From Streptosporangium sandarakinum (GTDB lineage Bacteria; Actinomycetota; Actinomycetes; Streptosporangiales; Streptosporangiaceae), in the NCBI RefSeq assembly GCF_013409935.1, contig NZ_JACCCO010000003.1, positions 434,001-498,000 of the forward strand: a DNA stretch of 64,000 nt, given 5' to 3'. The notes beneath the pieces are model-generated. The model saw only the letters and a list, made by a program, of their open reading frames with translations, was not told where the DNA came from and did no database searches. This document shows positions 7,637 through 16,963 of the stretch, piece by piece. A program made the translations under genes and the position numbers. The number at the start of each line of letters is the position of its first letter. Position 1 is the stretch's first letter.

Positions 7637-8128
7637 TCACCCCGATCCACCGGACGGCGGACGCCGCGGCCGGTCGGAGAGCGGCCAGACGTAGGGCAGC
7701 CCGTCCGGCTCGTCGCCGAAGATCGGGCGGTAGAACTCCGGGGACTTGCGCAGCAGCGCCGACCGGTGGCTGAGGTGCAGCTCCGGGTCGCCCAGCCAGG
7801 GCGGCAGCTCCCCGGCGGCGGCGAGCTCCGCCTGGGAGCGGGGCGCGGCGACGCCGAGGAGGCCGGACAGCTCCCGCGTCAGCTTGTCCGCGCAGGTGTC
7901 GGCCCGGCCCCCGGCGCACCACCGCTCGCAGACCTCCAGGCCGTACCTGACCAGCGCCTCCTCGTACCCGGCCCACATCCGCACCGCCGGGTGGTGGCGC
8001 CAGCCGTACCCCGGGACGGTCAGCGCGCGCAGCACCTGGATGGTCTCCACCCGCTGCTTGCCGAGCCGCAGGGGGTCGAGGACCCGTGCGGTGGCGGCGA
8101 AGTCGGGGTAGGGGAGGAAGGTCTGCAT
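7637..8128 (-). CDS. MSMEG_6728-family (pyrimidine-dimer DNA glycosylase-like) protein
   Basis: This 163-residue protein opens with MQTFLPYPDFAATARVLDP, followed by LRLGKQRVE and GYGWRHHPAVRMWAGYEEAL. These are hallmarks of the small actinobacterial family related to Pyr_excise, the T4 endonuclease V-like pyrimidine-dimer glycosylases. The conserved Arg/Lys/Glu patch near the N-terminus fits a DNA-repair enzyme, but biochemical proof for this branch is limited. The start ATG 8126-8128 is preceded by CGGGAGC. The last 12 residues are Pro/Gly-rich. The upstream gene on the other strand begins within 60 bases, so the promoters may be divergent. Confidence 0.75.
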   Translation of the reverse strand: MQTFLPYPDFAATARVLDPLRLGKQRVETIQVLRALTVPGYGWRHHPAVRMWAGYEEALVRYGLEVCERWCAGGRADTCADKLTRELSGLLGVAAPRSQAELAAAGELPPWLGDPELHLSHRSALLRKSPEFYRPIFGDEPDGLPYVWPLSDRPRRPPSGGSG

Positions 8129-8181
8129 CGCGGCTCCCGTACCCGCTTAACCCTGCGCATGTCCGAGATCAACGTCAAAAT

Positions 8182-9696
8182 ATGGTCATGGTCGATATCG
8201 GTCGGGCCGCGAGACGCGGACGTGACGGCTCCTCCCGGGTGTCGGAGGAGGGCGCGGGCTGGTCGTGCGCCCGGGTGGGTACGTTCCGGGACATGCTCCC
8301 CGGCCGGGAGAGCTTCTCCTGGCTGAACCCGCGCACCCTGTGGCGGTCGAGGAACGAGGTCCTGGCGACACTGTTCGGGGATCCGTCCGGTGAGGTGCGC
8401 GCCCGCTGGGTGGCCGCCCAGCGGGAGCGGGGCGCGGATCCGGCCATGCGGATCCCGGTGGACGTCGGCCCGGAGTTCTCCTTCCTGGTCCTGGGGGACA
8501 CGGGGGAGGGGGACGCCTCGCAGTACGCGGTCGTCCCGGGGGTGCTGAAGATCGGGCGGGGCACCTCCTTCGCCGTCATCGCCAGCGACGTGATCTACCC
8601 CGCCGGGTCGGGCAACGACTACGACGTCAAGTTCTTCCGCCCGTACCAGGACTACCCCGCGCCGATCTACGCCGTGCCCGGCAACCATGACTGGTACGAC
8701 GGGCTCGGCGGCTTCATGCGCGTCTTCTGCGAGGCCCCGGCGCTGAAGGCCGAGCGGCAGGGCTTCCGGCTGTCGCCCTCCGGGCTGCGGGGCCTGCTGT
8801 GGCGCAAGCCGGACGTGATCGACGAGGCGGCGCTGGAGCGGGCGCGCGAGCGCCGGTCCGAGCCCGGCCAGCGGGCCGTGCAGCCCGGACCGTACTGGGC
8901 GCTGGAGACCCCCTCGCTGCTCATCGTGGGGGTGGACACCGGGATACGCGGCACGCTGGACGCCGGGCAGGCGCGGTGGCTGCGCGAGGTCTCGCGGGAT
9001 CCGCGGCCCAAGATGCTGATCACCGGCAAGCCCGTCTACGTCCGCGACGAGTACAGGCCGTCGGCGCTGGAGGGGGGCGGCACGATCGACGACATCGTCG
9101 CCGACCCCGCGCACAACTACGTCGCCGCGATCGGCGGGGACGTGCACAACTACCAGCGTTTCCCGGTCAGCAGGGGCGGCCGGACGATCCAGTACATCGT
9201 GGCCGGCGGCTCCGGGGCGTTCATGCACGCCACCCACACGATCCCCAGGGTCACGGTGGGCGGCGTCAGCGAGGACGACTACCGCTGCTACCCGCTGCGC
9301 GGCGACTCGCTGTCGTTCTACAGCAGGCTCTACAGCGACCGGCTGCGGATGCGCTGGCTCTACCTCACACCGGCCGAGAGCGCGGCGGTGATGTCGCGGC
9401 GGATCGGCGTCGCCCCCGTCCGGGACGTCCCGCCCGTGCCCGTCACGGCGCGGATGAGGTGGGCGGCGCGGATCCTCGGCGGCCTGCCGATGCCGTTCCG
9501 GCTGCCGGTGGGCCGGACGTTCCACCGCTACCTGTCGGAGCTGTCCGACTGGGACACCCCGCCGTTCTTCAAGAGCTTCCTGCACGTCTCGGTGACCCCG
9601 GAGGCCCTGACGATCCGGTGCTTCGCCGCGACCGGCTGCCTGGAGCAGGAACTCGAACCCCCGCTCGAGGACGAGGTGGTGATACCGCTCGCCTGA
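8182..9696 (+). CDS. Metallophosphoesterase (calcineurin-like)
   Basis: This protein has about 504 residues with a calcineurin-like phosphoesterase core. Metal ligands are visible in LGDTGEGD (about 105-111), IASDVIY (D136), GNHDWYDG (167-174) and GGDVHNYQRF (about 318-327). The N-terminal 90 and C-terminal 120 residues lie outside the core and are characteristic of this larger subgroup. No signal peptide or membrane segment is evident. The start is uncertain: ATG 8182 or 8188 has no clear ribosome site, and GTG 8239 or ATG 8294 are alternatives. The substrate cannot be predicted. Confidence 0.75.
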   Translation: MVMVDIGRAARRGRDGSSRVSEEGAGWSCARVGTFRDMLPGRESFSWLNPRTLWRSRNEVLATLFGDPSGEVRARWVAAQRERGADPAMRIPVDVGPEFSFLVLGDTGEGDASQYAVVPGVLKIGRGTSFAVIASDVIYPAGSGNDYDVKFFRPYQDYPAPIYAVPGNHDWYDGLGGFMRVFCEAPALKAERQGFRLSPSGLRGLLWRKPDVIDEAALERARERRSEPGQRAVQPGPYWALETPSLLIVGVDTGIRGTLDAGQARWLREVSRDPRPKMLITGKPVYVRDEYRPSALEGGGTIDDIVADPAHNYVAAIGGDVHNYQRFPVSRGGRTIQYIVAGGSGAFMHATHTIPRVTVGGVSEDDYRCYPLRGDSLSFYSRLYSDRLRMRWLYLTPAESAAVMSRRIGVAPVRDVPPVPVTARMRWAARILGGLPMPFRLPVGRTFHRYLSELSDWDTPPFFKSFLHVSVTPEALTIRCFAATGCLEQELEPPLEDEVVIPLA

Positions 9697-9731
9697 GCGA
9701 AAGTGTCGGGGCGGCGTGGGAGGCTGGCCTC

Positions 9732-11438
9732 ATGCACGTGGCAGTGGCGGCCGGTCCGGGGAGCGGTGGCGTCCTGCTGCCCGCCGGGGGCGAGGCGCGG
9801 ACCGTCGCCGACCTGGCGGCGGCCGTCCGGGAGCTTGAGACGGGGTCCGGGGCGCGGGCCGTTCCGGGCGCGCCGGAGCCAGGGGCGCGGGCCGTCCCGG
9901 GGCCGGGCGCCGGGCGGGGGGCGCCTCCGGGCGCGGCGGGCGGGCGTCCGCGCTGGGTCTGGGCCGACACCCGCGCGGTCTACCCCGCCCTGCTCGACGC
10001 CGGGGTGCGGGTGGGCCGCTGCCACGACCTGGCGCTGACCGAGGGCCTGCTGCTGGGATACGAGGGGCGGTACGGCGAACCCCGCTCGGCCGCGGCGGCG
10101 CACGCCCGGCTGCACGGCCTGCCGGTGCCCGACGACGACCACCAGGCGCCCGGCGGGGAGCGGGCGCGTCAGGCCGCGCTGTTCGAGGATGAGCCGCCCG
10201 CGCCGGACGCCGGGCCGGTGGCCGAGGTCCTCGCCGACCAGCTCCGGCGGATCGAGGCCACCGCCGACCCGCACCGGTTCCGGTTGCTGGCCGCGGCCGA
10301 GTCGGCCGGGGCGCTGATCGCCGAGGAGATGAGCCGCGACGGCATGCCCTGGCGGCGCGACGCGCACGACGCGCTGCTGGCCGAGCTGCTCGGCCCGCGC
10401 CCGGTGCACGGCATGCGCCCGGCGAAGCTGCAGGCGCTGGCCGATCAGGTGTCGGCGGCCTTCGGCACGCCGTTCAACCCCGACTCCCCGCAGCAGATCA
10501 TCCGGGCCTTCAAGGCGGCGGGGGTGCCGGTGGCCTCCACCCGGGCCCACGAGATCAGGAAGGTCGACCACCCCGGGGTCGCGCCGCTGCTGGCCTACAA
10601 GGAGCTGGCGCGGATCCACAGCTTCCACGGCTGGGTCTGGGCCGACCAGTGGGTGCGCGACGACCGCTTCCGGCCGGAGTACGTCGTCGGCGGCGTCGTG
10701 TCGGGCAGGTGGGCCACCAGCGGCGGCGGGGCGCTGCAGATCCCCAAGGTGATGCGCCGGGTGGTGGTGGCCGACGAGGGCTGGATGCTCGTCGTGGCCG
10801 ACGCGGCGCAGCTGGAGCCGCGGGTGCTGGCCGCGATGGCCGGGGACGGCGGGCTGGCCCGCGCGGCCGGGGAGGCCGATCTGTACCAGGCTCTGGCGGG
10901 GGCGTTCGGCGGCGACCGCGCCCACGCGAAGATCGCCATGTTGTCGGCCATGTACGGCGGGACCAGCGGCGACGCCCCCACGCTGCTGGCCGTGATGCGG
11001 CAGCGCTTCCCGCAGGCGTACCGGTTCGTCGAGGAGGCGGCGCGCAGCGGCGAGGAGGGGCGGCTGGTGAGGTCCTGGCTCGGCCGCACCTGCCCGCCGC
11101 CGTCGGCGCGCTGGAAGGAGCTGGTCTCGGGCCCGGAGGGCAGGCGTGCGGCGCGCGACCGGGGCCGGTTCACCCGCAACTTCGTGGTCCAGGCGACCGC
11201 GGCGGAGTGGGCGCTGTCGCTGCTGGCGGTGCTGCGCGGGCTGCTGCCGGACCCGGCGCGGCTGGTGTTCTTCCAGCACGACGAGGTGATGGTGCACTGC
11301 CCGGCCGAGCTGGCCGAGGAGGTCGTCGCGGCGGTGGGCCGGGCGGCCGGGGAGGCGACGCGCCTGCTGTTCGGTGCGACGCCGGTGCGCTTCCCGATGC
11401 AGGCGGTCGCGGTGCGCTGCTACGCCGACGCGAAGTGA
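9732..11438 (+). CDS. PolA-like protein, bifunctional 3'-5' exonuclease/DNA polymerase family
   Basis: This 568-residue family-A polymerase is smaller than PolA (about 900). Motif A is present as VVADAAQLEPRVLAAMAGD, motif B as AKIAMLSAMYGG, and motif C as FFQHDEVMV with the catalytic HDE. The N-terminal part corresponds to a 3'-5' exonuclease-like domain, but I do not see the usual DEDD metal ligands, so proofreading is doubtful. Residues 40-75 are a Pro/Gly/Ala-rich linker. Motif A is divergent (DAAQLEP where PolA has DYSQIEL). ATG 9732 begins 35 bases after the metallophosphoesterase stop. It is probably an auxiliary repair polymerase. Confidence 0.75.
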   Translation: MHVAVAAGPGSGGVLLPAGGEARTVADLAAAVRELETGSGARAVPGAPEPGARAVPGPGAGRGAPPGAAGGRPRWVWADTRAVYPALLDAGVRVGRCHDLALTEGLLLGYEGRYGEPRSAAAAHARLHGLPVPDDDHQAPGGERARQAALFEDEPPAPDAGPVAEVLADQLRRIEATADPHRFRLLAAAESAGALIAEEMSRDGMPWRRDAHDALLAELLGPRPVHGMRPAKLQALADQVSAAFGTPFNPDSPQQIIRAFKAAGVPVASTRAHEIRKVDHPGVAPLLAYKELARIHSFHGWVWADQWVRDDRFRPEYVVGGVVSGRWATSGGGALQIPKVMRRVVVADEGWMLVVADAAQLEPRVLAAMAGDGGLARAAGEADLYQALAGAFGGDRAHAKIAMLSAMYGGTSGDAPTLLAVMRQRFPQAYRFVEEAARSGEEGRLVRSWLGRTCPPPSARWKELVSGPEGRRAARDRGRFTRNFVVQATAAEWALSLLAVLRGLLPDPARLVFFQHDEVMVHCPAELAEEVVAAVGRAAGEATRLLFGATPVRFPMQAVAVRCYADAK

Positions 11439-11613
11439 CGACGGGCGCGGCGCCGCGTGGGCCGTGCGGCGGCTCGCCGGTTCGGGGGCCGGGGCCGTAC
11501 GGGCGCCGACGGCCGGAACGTGGCGCGCCTCATCCCCCTGCATCCCCCTGCCGCCGGCGCCGGGACCGTACGGGCGCCGATGGCCGCCGGTGCCCGTACG
11601 GGGAGCCGGGGGG

Positions 11614-12900
11614 TCAGGCGGCGCGCGCGGGCCGGGTGGTGAGGGCCAGCCAGGCGGCGGTGACGGTCACCATGACCGCCGTGGCGGTGCCGAGCGTGCC
11701 GTAGGACAGGCCGCTCACGATCAGCCCGGCGAGGATCGTGCCGCCCGCGCCGCAGACGTTCATCAGCAGGTCCGACAGGCCCTGCACGGCGGGGCGGCGC
11801 TCCAGCGGCACGGCCTCGGTGAGCATCGCCGAGCCCGCGATCAGGCCGCAGGACCAGCCGACGCCGAGCAGGCCGAGCCCGGCGGTCACCCGGCCGATGT
11901 CGTGCGGCCCGGCCCCGCCCGCGAGGAGGGCGGCGGCCAGGAGGACGCCCATGCCGAGGACGAGCACGCGGGTCCGGCCGATCCGGTCGGCCAGCCAGCC
12001 GACCGCAGGCGACAGGACGAACATGCCGGCGATGTGCACGCTGAGCACGACGCCGATGGTCCGGTAGCCGGCGCCGGCGTGGTCGAGGTGCACCGGGGTC
12101 ATGGACATGACCGACACCATCGCGGTGTGGGCGACCGCGATCGCCACGAGCGCCCGGGAGGCGGCGGGGCTCTCGCGCAGGGCCCGCCAGCCGGCGCGCA
12201 GCCCGCCCCGGCTCCGGGTCCGGGCCGTGGCCGGGGTCGGCGCGGGGGCGGCGGGGGAGCCGGGAGCGGCCGGAGCGGGGGAGCCCTGGGAGGTCGCGCG
12301 GGCCAGCAGCAGCGGGTCGGGCCGCAGCGCCACCAGCACGACGGCCAGCGCGAGCGCGAACGCCAGCAGGGAGAGCGCGAAGGGGCCGGTGTCGGGGGCC
12401 AGGCCGAGCCGGCGGCCGAGGCGTTCGGCGGGTTCGGCCAGGTTGGGGCCGGTGACCGAGCCGATGGTGGCGGCCCACACGACCCACGCCAGGTGCCGGG
12501 CCGAGTGGCCGGGGGCCGACAGGTCGGTCGCGGAGTAGCGGGAGGCGAGGTTGCCCGCGCTGCCGCCGCCGAACAGCACCAGGCCGGCGAGGAGCAGGGG
12601 CCACACGCGCGTGGCGATGGCGAGCAGCGCCACCAGGCAGCCGAGCACCGCGCAGGCGTAGGCCAGGGTCAGCCCGGCCCGGCGGCCATCCCGGTTCGCG
12701 GCGCCGGCGGTGGGCAGGGCCAGCAGGGCGGCGCCGAGCACGCTGGAGGTCCCGGCCAGGCCGCTGATCGCCACCGAGCCGGACAGCTTGGCGACCACCA
12801 GCGAGCTGAGGGCCGTGCCGACGGCGACCCCGACCCCGCCGGTGATCTGCGCGATGGACAGCACCGCGAGGGTCCGCCGCTGCACCGCCGCGATGTTCAT
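11614..12900 (-). CDS. MFS transporter
   Basis: This 428-residue major facilitator protein has many hydrophobic segments. The MFS loop motif is seen as GWLADRIGRTRVLVLG in the C-terminal half. A Pro/Ala-rich cytoplasmic loop (GSPAPAAPGSPAAPAPTPAT) separates the two six-helix bundles. ATG 12898-12900 was preferred because the first membrane helix follows closely; GTG 12957 would add 19 residues and neither start has a strong ribosome site. The substrate is unknown, with an exporter the likeliest role. A pure-GC intergenic segment follows on the 3' side. Confidence 0.75.
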   Translation of the reverse strand: MNIAAVQRRTLAVLSIAQITGGVGVAVGTALSSLVVAKLSGSVAISGLAGTSSVLGAALLALPTAGAANRDGRRAGLTLAYACAVLGCLVALLAIATRVWPLLLAGLVLFGGGSAGNLASRYSATDLSAPGHSARHLAWVVWAATIGSVTGPNLAEPAERLGRRLGLAPDTGPFALSLLAFALALAVVLVALRPDPLLLARATSQGSPAPAAPGSPAAPAPTPATARTRSRGGLRAGWRALRESPAASRALVAIAVAHTAMVSVMSMTPVHLDHAGAGYRTIGVVLSVHIAGMFVLSPAVGWLADRIGRTRVLVLGMGVLLAAALLAGGAGPHDIGRVTAGLGLLGVGWSCGLIAGSAMLTEAVPLERRPAVQGLSDLLMNVCGAGGTILAGLIVSGLSYGTLGTATAVMVTVTAAWLALTTRPARAA

Positions 12901-13094
12901 CCGGCTTTCAGGGGAAATATCGTCTTTTTCTGGGATGGATGAGGGGGTGCGCGTCACCAGTGAAGTCTGCCATCACTCATGACACCATTTGAAGCGATAT
13001 TCCGGTCCCCGCCGGGTGCGCGGACGGGGCGGTCTACGACGCGATCCATACCAGCCCGCCATGCCGGCCCCCGGGTGCGGGACGGGGCGGCCGG

Positions 13095-15242
13095 TCAGGC
13101 GTTCGGGGTGAAGGTGTCGAGGAAGACCTGCCGGAACGCCGCGCTCCTCCCCCAGTCGAGGTCCTGCACGGCGAACGTGATCCGGTAGGCGGTCGCGTCG
13201 TCCACCATGACGTACCGGGTGAGCCCGTGCATGGGCACGGCTCCGCCGGACACCGCGTAGGTGTACTCCAGGTCGGCGGCCTTCCAGTCGCGGTAGGGCA
13301 CCCGGGAGAGGCCGACCTCGGTGTACTCGTCCAGGCCGTTCCGGTCGGCGCGGCGCAGCGCGGTCATCGGGTCGGTCACCGGGACGGGGGTGACGGTGAC
13401 GCTCCGCCCGCTGTTCCTGGGGCCGGTGAACACGGTGCCGCCGTCGTCGCCCGGCTTGGCGGCCCAGCCCTTGGGCAGCGCCGCCGCGACGCCGGCCTCG
13501 CTGAGCCGCCGGTATCCGTCGGGGATCTCGGTCCGCGGCCGGTCCGGGGTCGCCGGGTCGGCGGGTGCCGAGGCGGCGGAGGAGCCGGGGCTCGTGGTGG
13601 CGGCCGGGGGCGCCGGGGCGTCCGAGGTGCGGGGCAGCAGCAGGACCAGCGCGGCGATCACCAGCACCAGCGCCACGGCCCCGCCCGCCGCCAGCATCCG
13701 CGGTGCCGGCCGGCCGCCGCCGGACCGGCCCTCCCGCCGCCGCGCGCCGGGGGCGCCGGGGTCCTCCGGCGCCGCGTGCCGCCGGCCGCGCAGGGGGGCG
13801 CCGGCGGCCGGCCGGGCCGCTGGAGCGTTCTCCGCGGGCGGTCGCGGGGAGGAGCCGGCCGTACCGGTGGGGGAGCCGGGCGGGGGGTCTCCGAAAAAGG
13901 GGGAGGAGAAGTCCGCGGAGGAGCTGCGCAGCGCGTCGTAGCCGCGCATCCCGGACGGGGAGCCGCCGGACGGCGGGCCCGGGAAGGGGGCGGTCTCGGG
14001 TCCGGACGCGGCCTGCGGGTCGTAGGGCACCCGCACCGGGCCGGAGGGGGTCTCGATGATCCGCGACGGCATCGGTCCGGGCGAAGGGGCCCGCGGGGCC
14101 GTGGGGCGGGCCGCCGGGGCGTCGGCGGGGAAGGACGCCTGAGCGCCGGAGGCGGGAAACCGCTCGGAGGAGGTGAGGAAGGGATCCTGCCCGGAGGGGC
14201 TCGGGAAGGGGTCCCGGGCGGTGGGGGCGGGGAAGGGTCCCCGCCCGGCGTCGTGGCCGAACGGGTCGGACGAGCCGGGCAGGTCGGACGGACCGGGCAG
14301 ACCGGACGGGCCGGGCAGACCGGACGGGCCGGGCAGACCGGACGGGCCGGGCAGACCGGACGGGCCGGGCAGCGCCTGTTCCAGCAGGCGGGCCGCCTCG
14401 GCGGCGGTCATCCGGCCGTCGGGGTCCCTGCGCAGCAGCCCCTCCAGGACCGGGGCCAGCGTCCCGGCCCGTACCGGCCGGACGGGCTCGCCGGAGAGGA
14501 TCTCGTTGAGCACCGTCATCGCGTCGGGCCCCTCGTACGGAGGGCGGCCCTCGACCGCGGTGTACAGCGTGGCGCCGAACGCCCACAGGTCGGCGGCGGG
14601 GGTGACCGCCCGGCCGGTCAGGCGCTCCGGCGGGACATAGGCGGGCGAGCCCACCAGCAGCCCGGCCAGCGGGGCGGCGCCGTCGTCCTCCAGCGCGGCG
14701 ATGCCGAAGTCGGTGAGCACCACCCGGTCGGCGGTCAGCAGCACGTTGCCGGGCTTGACGTCGCGGTGCAGGATCCCGGCGGCGTGGGCGTGGCGCAGCG
14801 CGTCGAGGACCCGGACGCCGATCTCGGCGGCCTGCGCCACCGGCAGCGGCCCGCCCTGCCGTACGGCCTGCTCCAGGGACCAGCCGCGGACCAGCTCCAT
14901 CACGATCCAGGGGCGGCCGTCCTCCTCGGCGACGTCGTGGACGGCGGCGATGCCCGGGTGGCTGAGCCGGGCCGCCGAACGGGCCTCGTGGATCATGCGC
15001 CGGTGGGCGGCCCGCGTGCCCGCGGGGTCGAGCCCGGGGGGCAGGATCAGCTCCTTGATCGCGACGTCGCGGTCGAGCAGCACGTCGTAGGCGTGCCACA
15101 CCCGGCCCAGGCCGCCGCGGCCCACCGGCGACACCAGCCGGTAGCGCCTGCCGATCAGCCTGTCCGGCCTCGGGACCGCACCCGGCGGGAGAGGCTCGCC
15201 GTCGGGTCCGGCAGGGGCGTCACCGGTCAAGCGATCGGTCAT
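13095..15242 (-). CDS. Membrane Ser/Thr protein kinase with extracellular domain
   Basis: This 715-residue Pkn-type kinase has its catalytic domain at about 34-295: GRGGLGRV (41-48), VAIK with K63, HRDVKPGN (159-166), DFG (178-180) and a PPERL activation-loop end. A long Pro/Ser/Gly-rich juxtamembrane region follows. It includes six LPGPSx hexapeptides coded by an 18-bp tandem repeat. One membrane helix (LAAGGAVALVLVIAALVLLL) then leads to an extracellular C-terminal domain of about 150 residues ending VFLDTFTPNA. That domain has no PASTA repeats. The start ATG 15240-15242 has GGAG upstream. The signal sensed is unknown. Confidence 0.9.
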   Translation of the reverse strand: MTDRLTGDAPAGPDGEPLPPGAVPRPDRLIGRRYRLVSPVGRGGLGRVWHAYDVLLDRDVAIKELILPPGLDPAGTRAAHRRMIHEARSAARLSHPGIAAVHDVAEEDGRPWIVMELVRGWSLEQAVRQGGPLPVAQAAEIGVRVLDALRHAHAAGILHRDVKPGNVLLTADRVVLTDFGIAALEDDGAAPLAGLLVGSPAYVPPERLTGRAVTPAADLWAFGATLYTAVEGRPPYEGPDAMTVLNEILSGEPVRPVRAGTLAPVLEGLLRRDPDGRMTAAEAARLLEQALPGPSGLPGPSGLPGPSGLPGPSGLPGPSDLPGSSDPFGHDAGRGPFPAPTARDPFPSPSGQDPFLTSSERFPASGAQASFPADAPAARPTAPRAPSPGPMPSRIIETPSGPVRVPYDPQAASGPETAPFPGPPSGGSPSGMRGYDALRSSSADFSSPFFGDPPPGSPTGTAGSSPRPPAENAPAARPAAGAPLRGRRHAAPEDPGAPGARRREGRSGGGRPAPRMLAAGGAVALVLVIAALVLLLPRTSDAPAPPAATTSPGSSAASAPADPATPDRPRTEIPDGYRRLSEAGVAAALPKGWAAKPGDDGGTVFTGPRNSGRSVTVTPVPVTDPMTALRRADRNGLDEYTEVGLSRVPYRDWKAADLEYTYAVSGGAVPMHGLTRYVMVDDATAYRITFAVQDLDWGRSAAFRQVFLDTFTPNA
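14265..14372 (-). repeat. Six tandem 18-bp units inside the kinase gene
   Basis: Six head-to-tail 18-bp units run from 14265 to 14372; the four at 14301-14372 are identical and the two at 14265-14300 have drifted. Each encodes a hexapeptide of the form LPGPSG, LPGPSD or LPGSSD in the linker between the kinase core and the membrane helix. The identity of the copies indicates recent slippage expansion. Confidence 0.85.
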
Positions 15243-15465
15243 CGTCTCCAGTCCCCCCGCAGGCAGCCTGATCTGTGAGGCTGGACACGATATAAGCCTT
15301 ACATTCAGTAATGAAAGTTGATGTTTGGCGAACCATTCGCAGACGGCATCGCCGATGCCCGTCCGCCACGGCCCGCCGCCTCCCGGACATCCGGGCTGAC
15401 GTCGTACGACGCGCCGCGGCCCGCGGCGGACCGGAGGACCGGCCACCGTCCGCCCGGCCCCGGAG

Positions 15466-16875
15466 TCAGCGCTCCGGTCCGCCGCCGGGGCCGGCCGCCT
15501 CGGCGGCGGCTGTCAGGGCCGTTGTGAAGGCCGACGCGGGCGGGCTCACCAGACCGGCGCCCACCTGCCCGGTGCCCGCGACCCGGCCCGCGATGCCGGT
15601 GTTGACCGCCGGCAGCAGCCCCGTCCGGGCGACCAGCGCGACGTCGACGCCCACCGGCGTGCCGCGGAAGCCGAGGACGGGGATCCGGTAGGCGGGGTGC
15701 TCGGCGAGGGTGATCTCGTACATGGACCGGGTGGCCCGCATCGCGTCCGGCACGTCGCCGCCGACGAACCTGACGATCGCCGGGGCCGCCGCCATCGCGA
15801 AGCCGCCCAGGCCGGCCGTCTCGGTGATGGTGGAGTCGCCGATGTCGGGGTTGGCGTCGGCCGGGCCGTACGCGCCGAGGTACAGCCCGTCCGGCACGCC
15901 CGCCGGGCCGGTGAACCAGCGGTCGCCCAGCCCGGAGACCTGGATCCCGAAGTCGGTGCCGTTGCGGGCCATCGCCACGACCACGGTGGAGCCGGGCACG
16001 TCCCGGGCGGCGTCGGCGCTCACCTTGCAGGCCGCCATGCCCGCGTTGAGGAAGAAGTGGTCGTTGCCGTGCACGAAGCGCAGCACCTCGGCCGCCCGGC
16101 CCGGCGCGGCGTCCACGATCGCCGCGGCCAGCTCGCGCACCAGCAGCGACGTGGCGGCGCGGTTGCGGTTGTGCAGCTCGTCGCCCATCTGCAGGGCCTG
16201 GGCGATCAGCGCCCCGAGGTCCAGCGGCCCGGTCAGCTCCAGCGCGGCCCGCAGCACCGGTCCCAGGACCTCGCCCATCCAGGTGAGCCGCCGCAGCACC
16301 TCCGGGCCGTAGGCGCCGTAGCGCAGCACCTTGCCCAGCCCCTCGTTGAGCGAGCAGAAGGCGGTGCCGCCGTGCTCGGCGTCGTGTACCTCCAGCATCC
16401 ACATCGACGGGCTGACCACCCCCGCCATCGGCCCCACGGTCCGGTGGCGGTGGCAGGGCTCCAGCCGGACGCGCCCGGCGGCCAGCAGCCTCCCGGCCTC
16501 CTCGGGGTCGCCGGCCAGTCCCTCCAGCAGCGCCGCCCCGACGAGCGCGCCGCGCATCGGCCCCGAGGCCCGCTCCCAGGTGATCGGCGGCCCGGCGTGC
16601 AGGAAGGTGCCCGGCGGCAGGTCCAGCGCCTCGCGCGCCGGCCGTACGGTGACCAGGCGGGGCCGGGCGGACACCAGGCGGCCGACGGCGACCTCGTTGG
16701 CCTCGGCCCTGCGCGGGTCGGCCAGCACCCGGGCGAGGTCGTCGCCGGTGCCCGGCATCGGCGGGCGCCAGTCCACCCGGATCCTCGGTACGGCCTGCGC
16801 GTCCAGCGCCTCGCCGAGCGGCTCGGCGCCGGCCGTGACCACCCGGAGCTCTCCGGAGAGCAGGGGCATCGTCAC
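15466..16875 (-). CDS. allG: DUF1116 protein, AllG subunit of oxamate carbamoyltransferase
   Basis: This 469-residue protein is of the DUF1116 (YlbE) family. Recognisable segments are HRHRTVGPMAGVVSPSMWM, SLNEGLGKVLRYGA, GDELHNRNRAATSLL and MARNGTDFGIQVSG. In Escherichia coli the fdrA-ylbE-ylbF trio is now assigned as AllFGH, which converts oxalurate and phosphate to oxamate and carbamoyl phosphate in anaerobic allantoin use. GTG 16873-16875 has GGAGGT 5 bases upstream; ATG 16869 is an alternative. The gene is third in the order allH-allF-allG, separated from allF by 88 bases. The function of the actinobacterial version is inferred. Confidence 0.8.
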   Translation of the reverse strand: MTMPLLSGELRVVTAGAEPLGEALDAQAVPRIRVDWRPPMPGTGDDLARVLADPRRAEANEVAVGRLVSARPRLVTVRPAREALDLPPGTFLHAGPPITWERASGPMRGALVGAALLEGLAGDPEEAGRLLAAGRVRLEPCHRHRTVGPMAGVVSPSMWMLEVHDAEHGGTAFCSLNEGLGKVLRYGAYGPEVLRRLTWMGEVLGPVLRAALELTGPLDLGALIAQALQMGDELHNRNRAATSLLVRELAAAIVDAAPGRAAEVLRFVHGNDHFFLNAGMAACKVSADAARDVPGSTVVVAMARNGTDFGIQVSGLGDRWFTGPAGVPDGLYLGAYGPADANPDIGDSTITETAGLGGFAMAAAPAIVRFVGGDVPDAMRATRSMYEITLAEHPAYRIPVLGFRGTPVGVDVALVARTGLLPAVNTGIAGRVAGTGQVGAGLVSPPASAFTTALTAAAEAAGPGGGPER

Positions 16876-16963
16876 GGGGCACCTCCGCGTGCGGAACGGC
16901 CCGCGAGGCGGTCGCCGGGCCGGTGGGTCGTCGCCGGGTGTTCCCGGGAGGGTTCGCGGGCCG

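Noticed and set aside
14265-14372. CRISPR-like array
   Set aside because: The 18-bp units are contiguous without spacers and lie in frame inside the kinase coding region.
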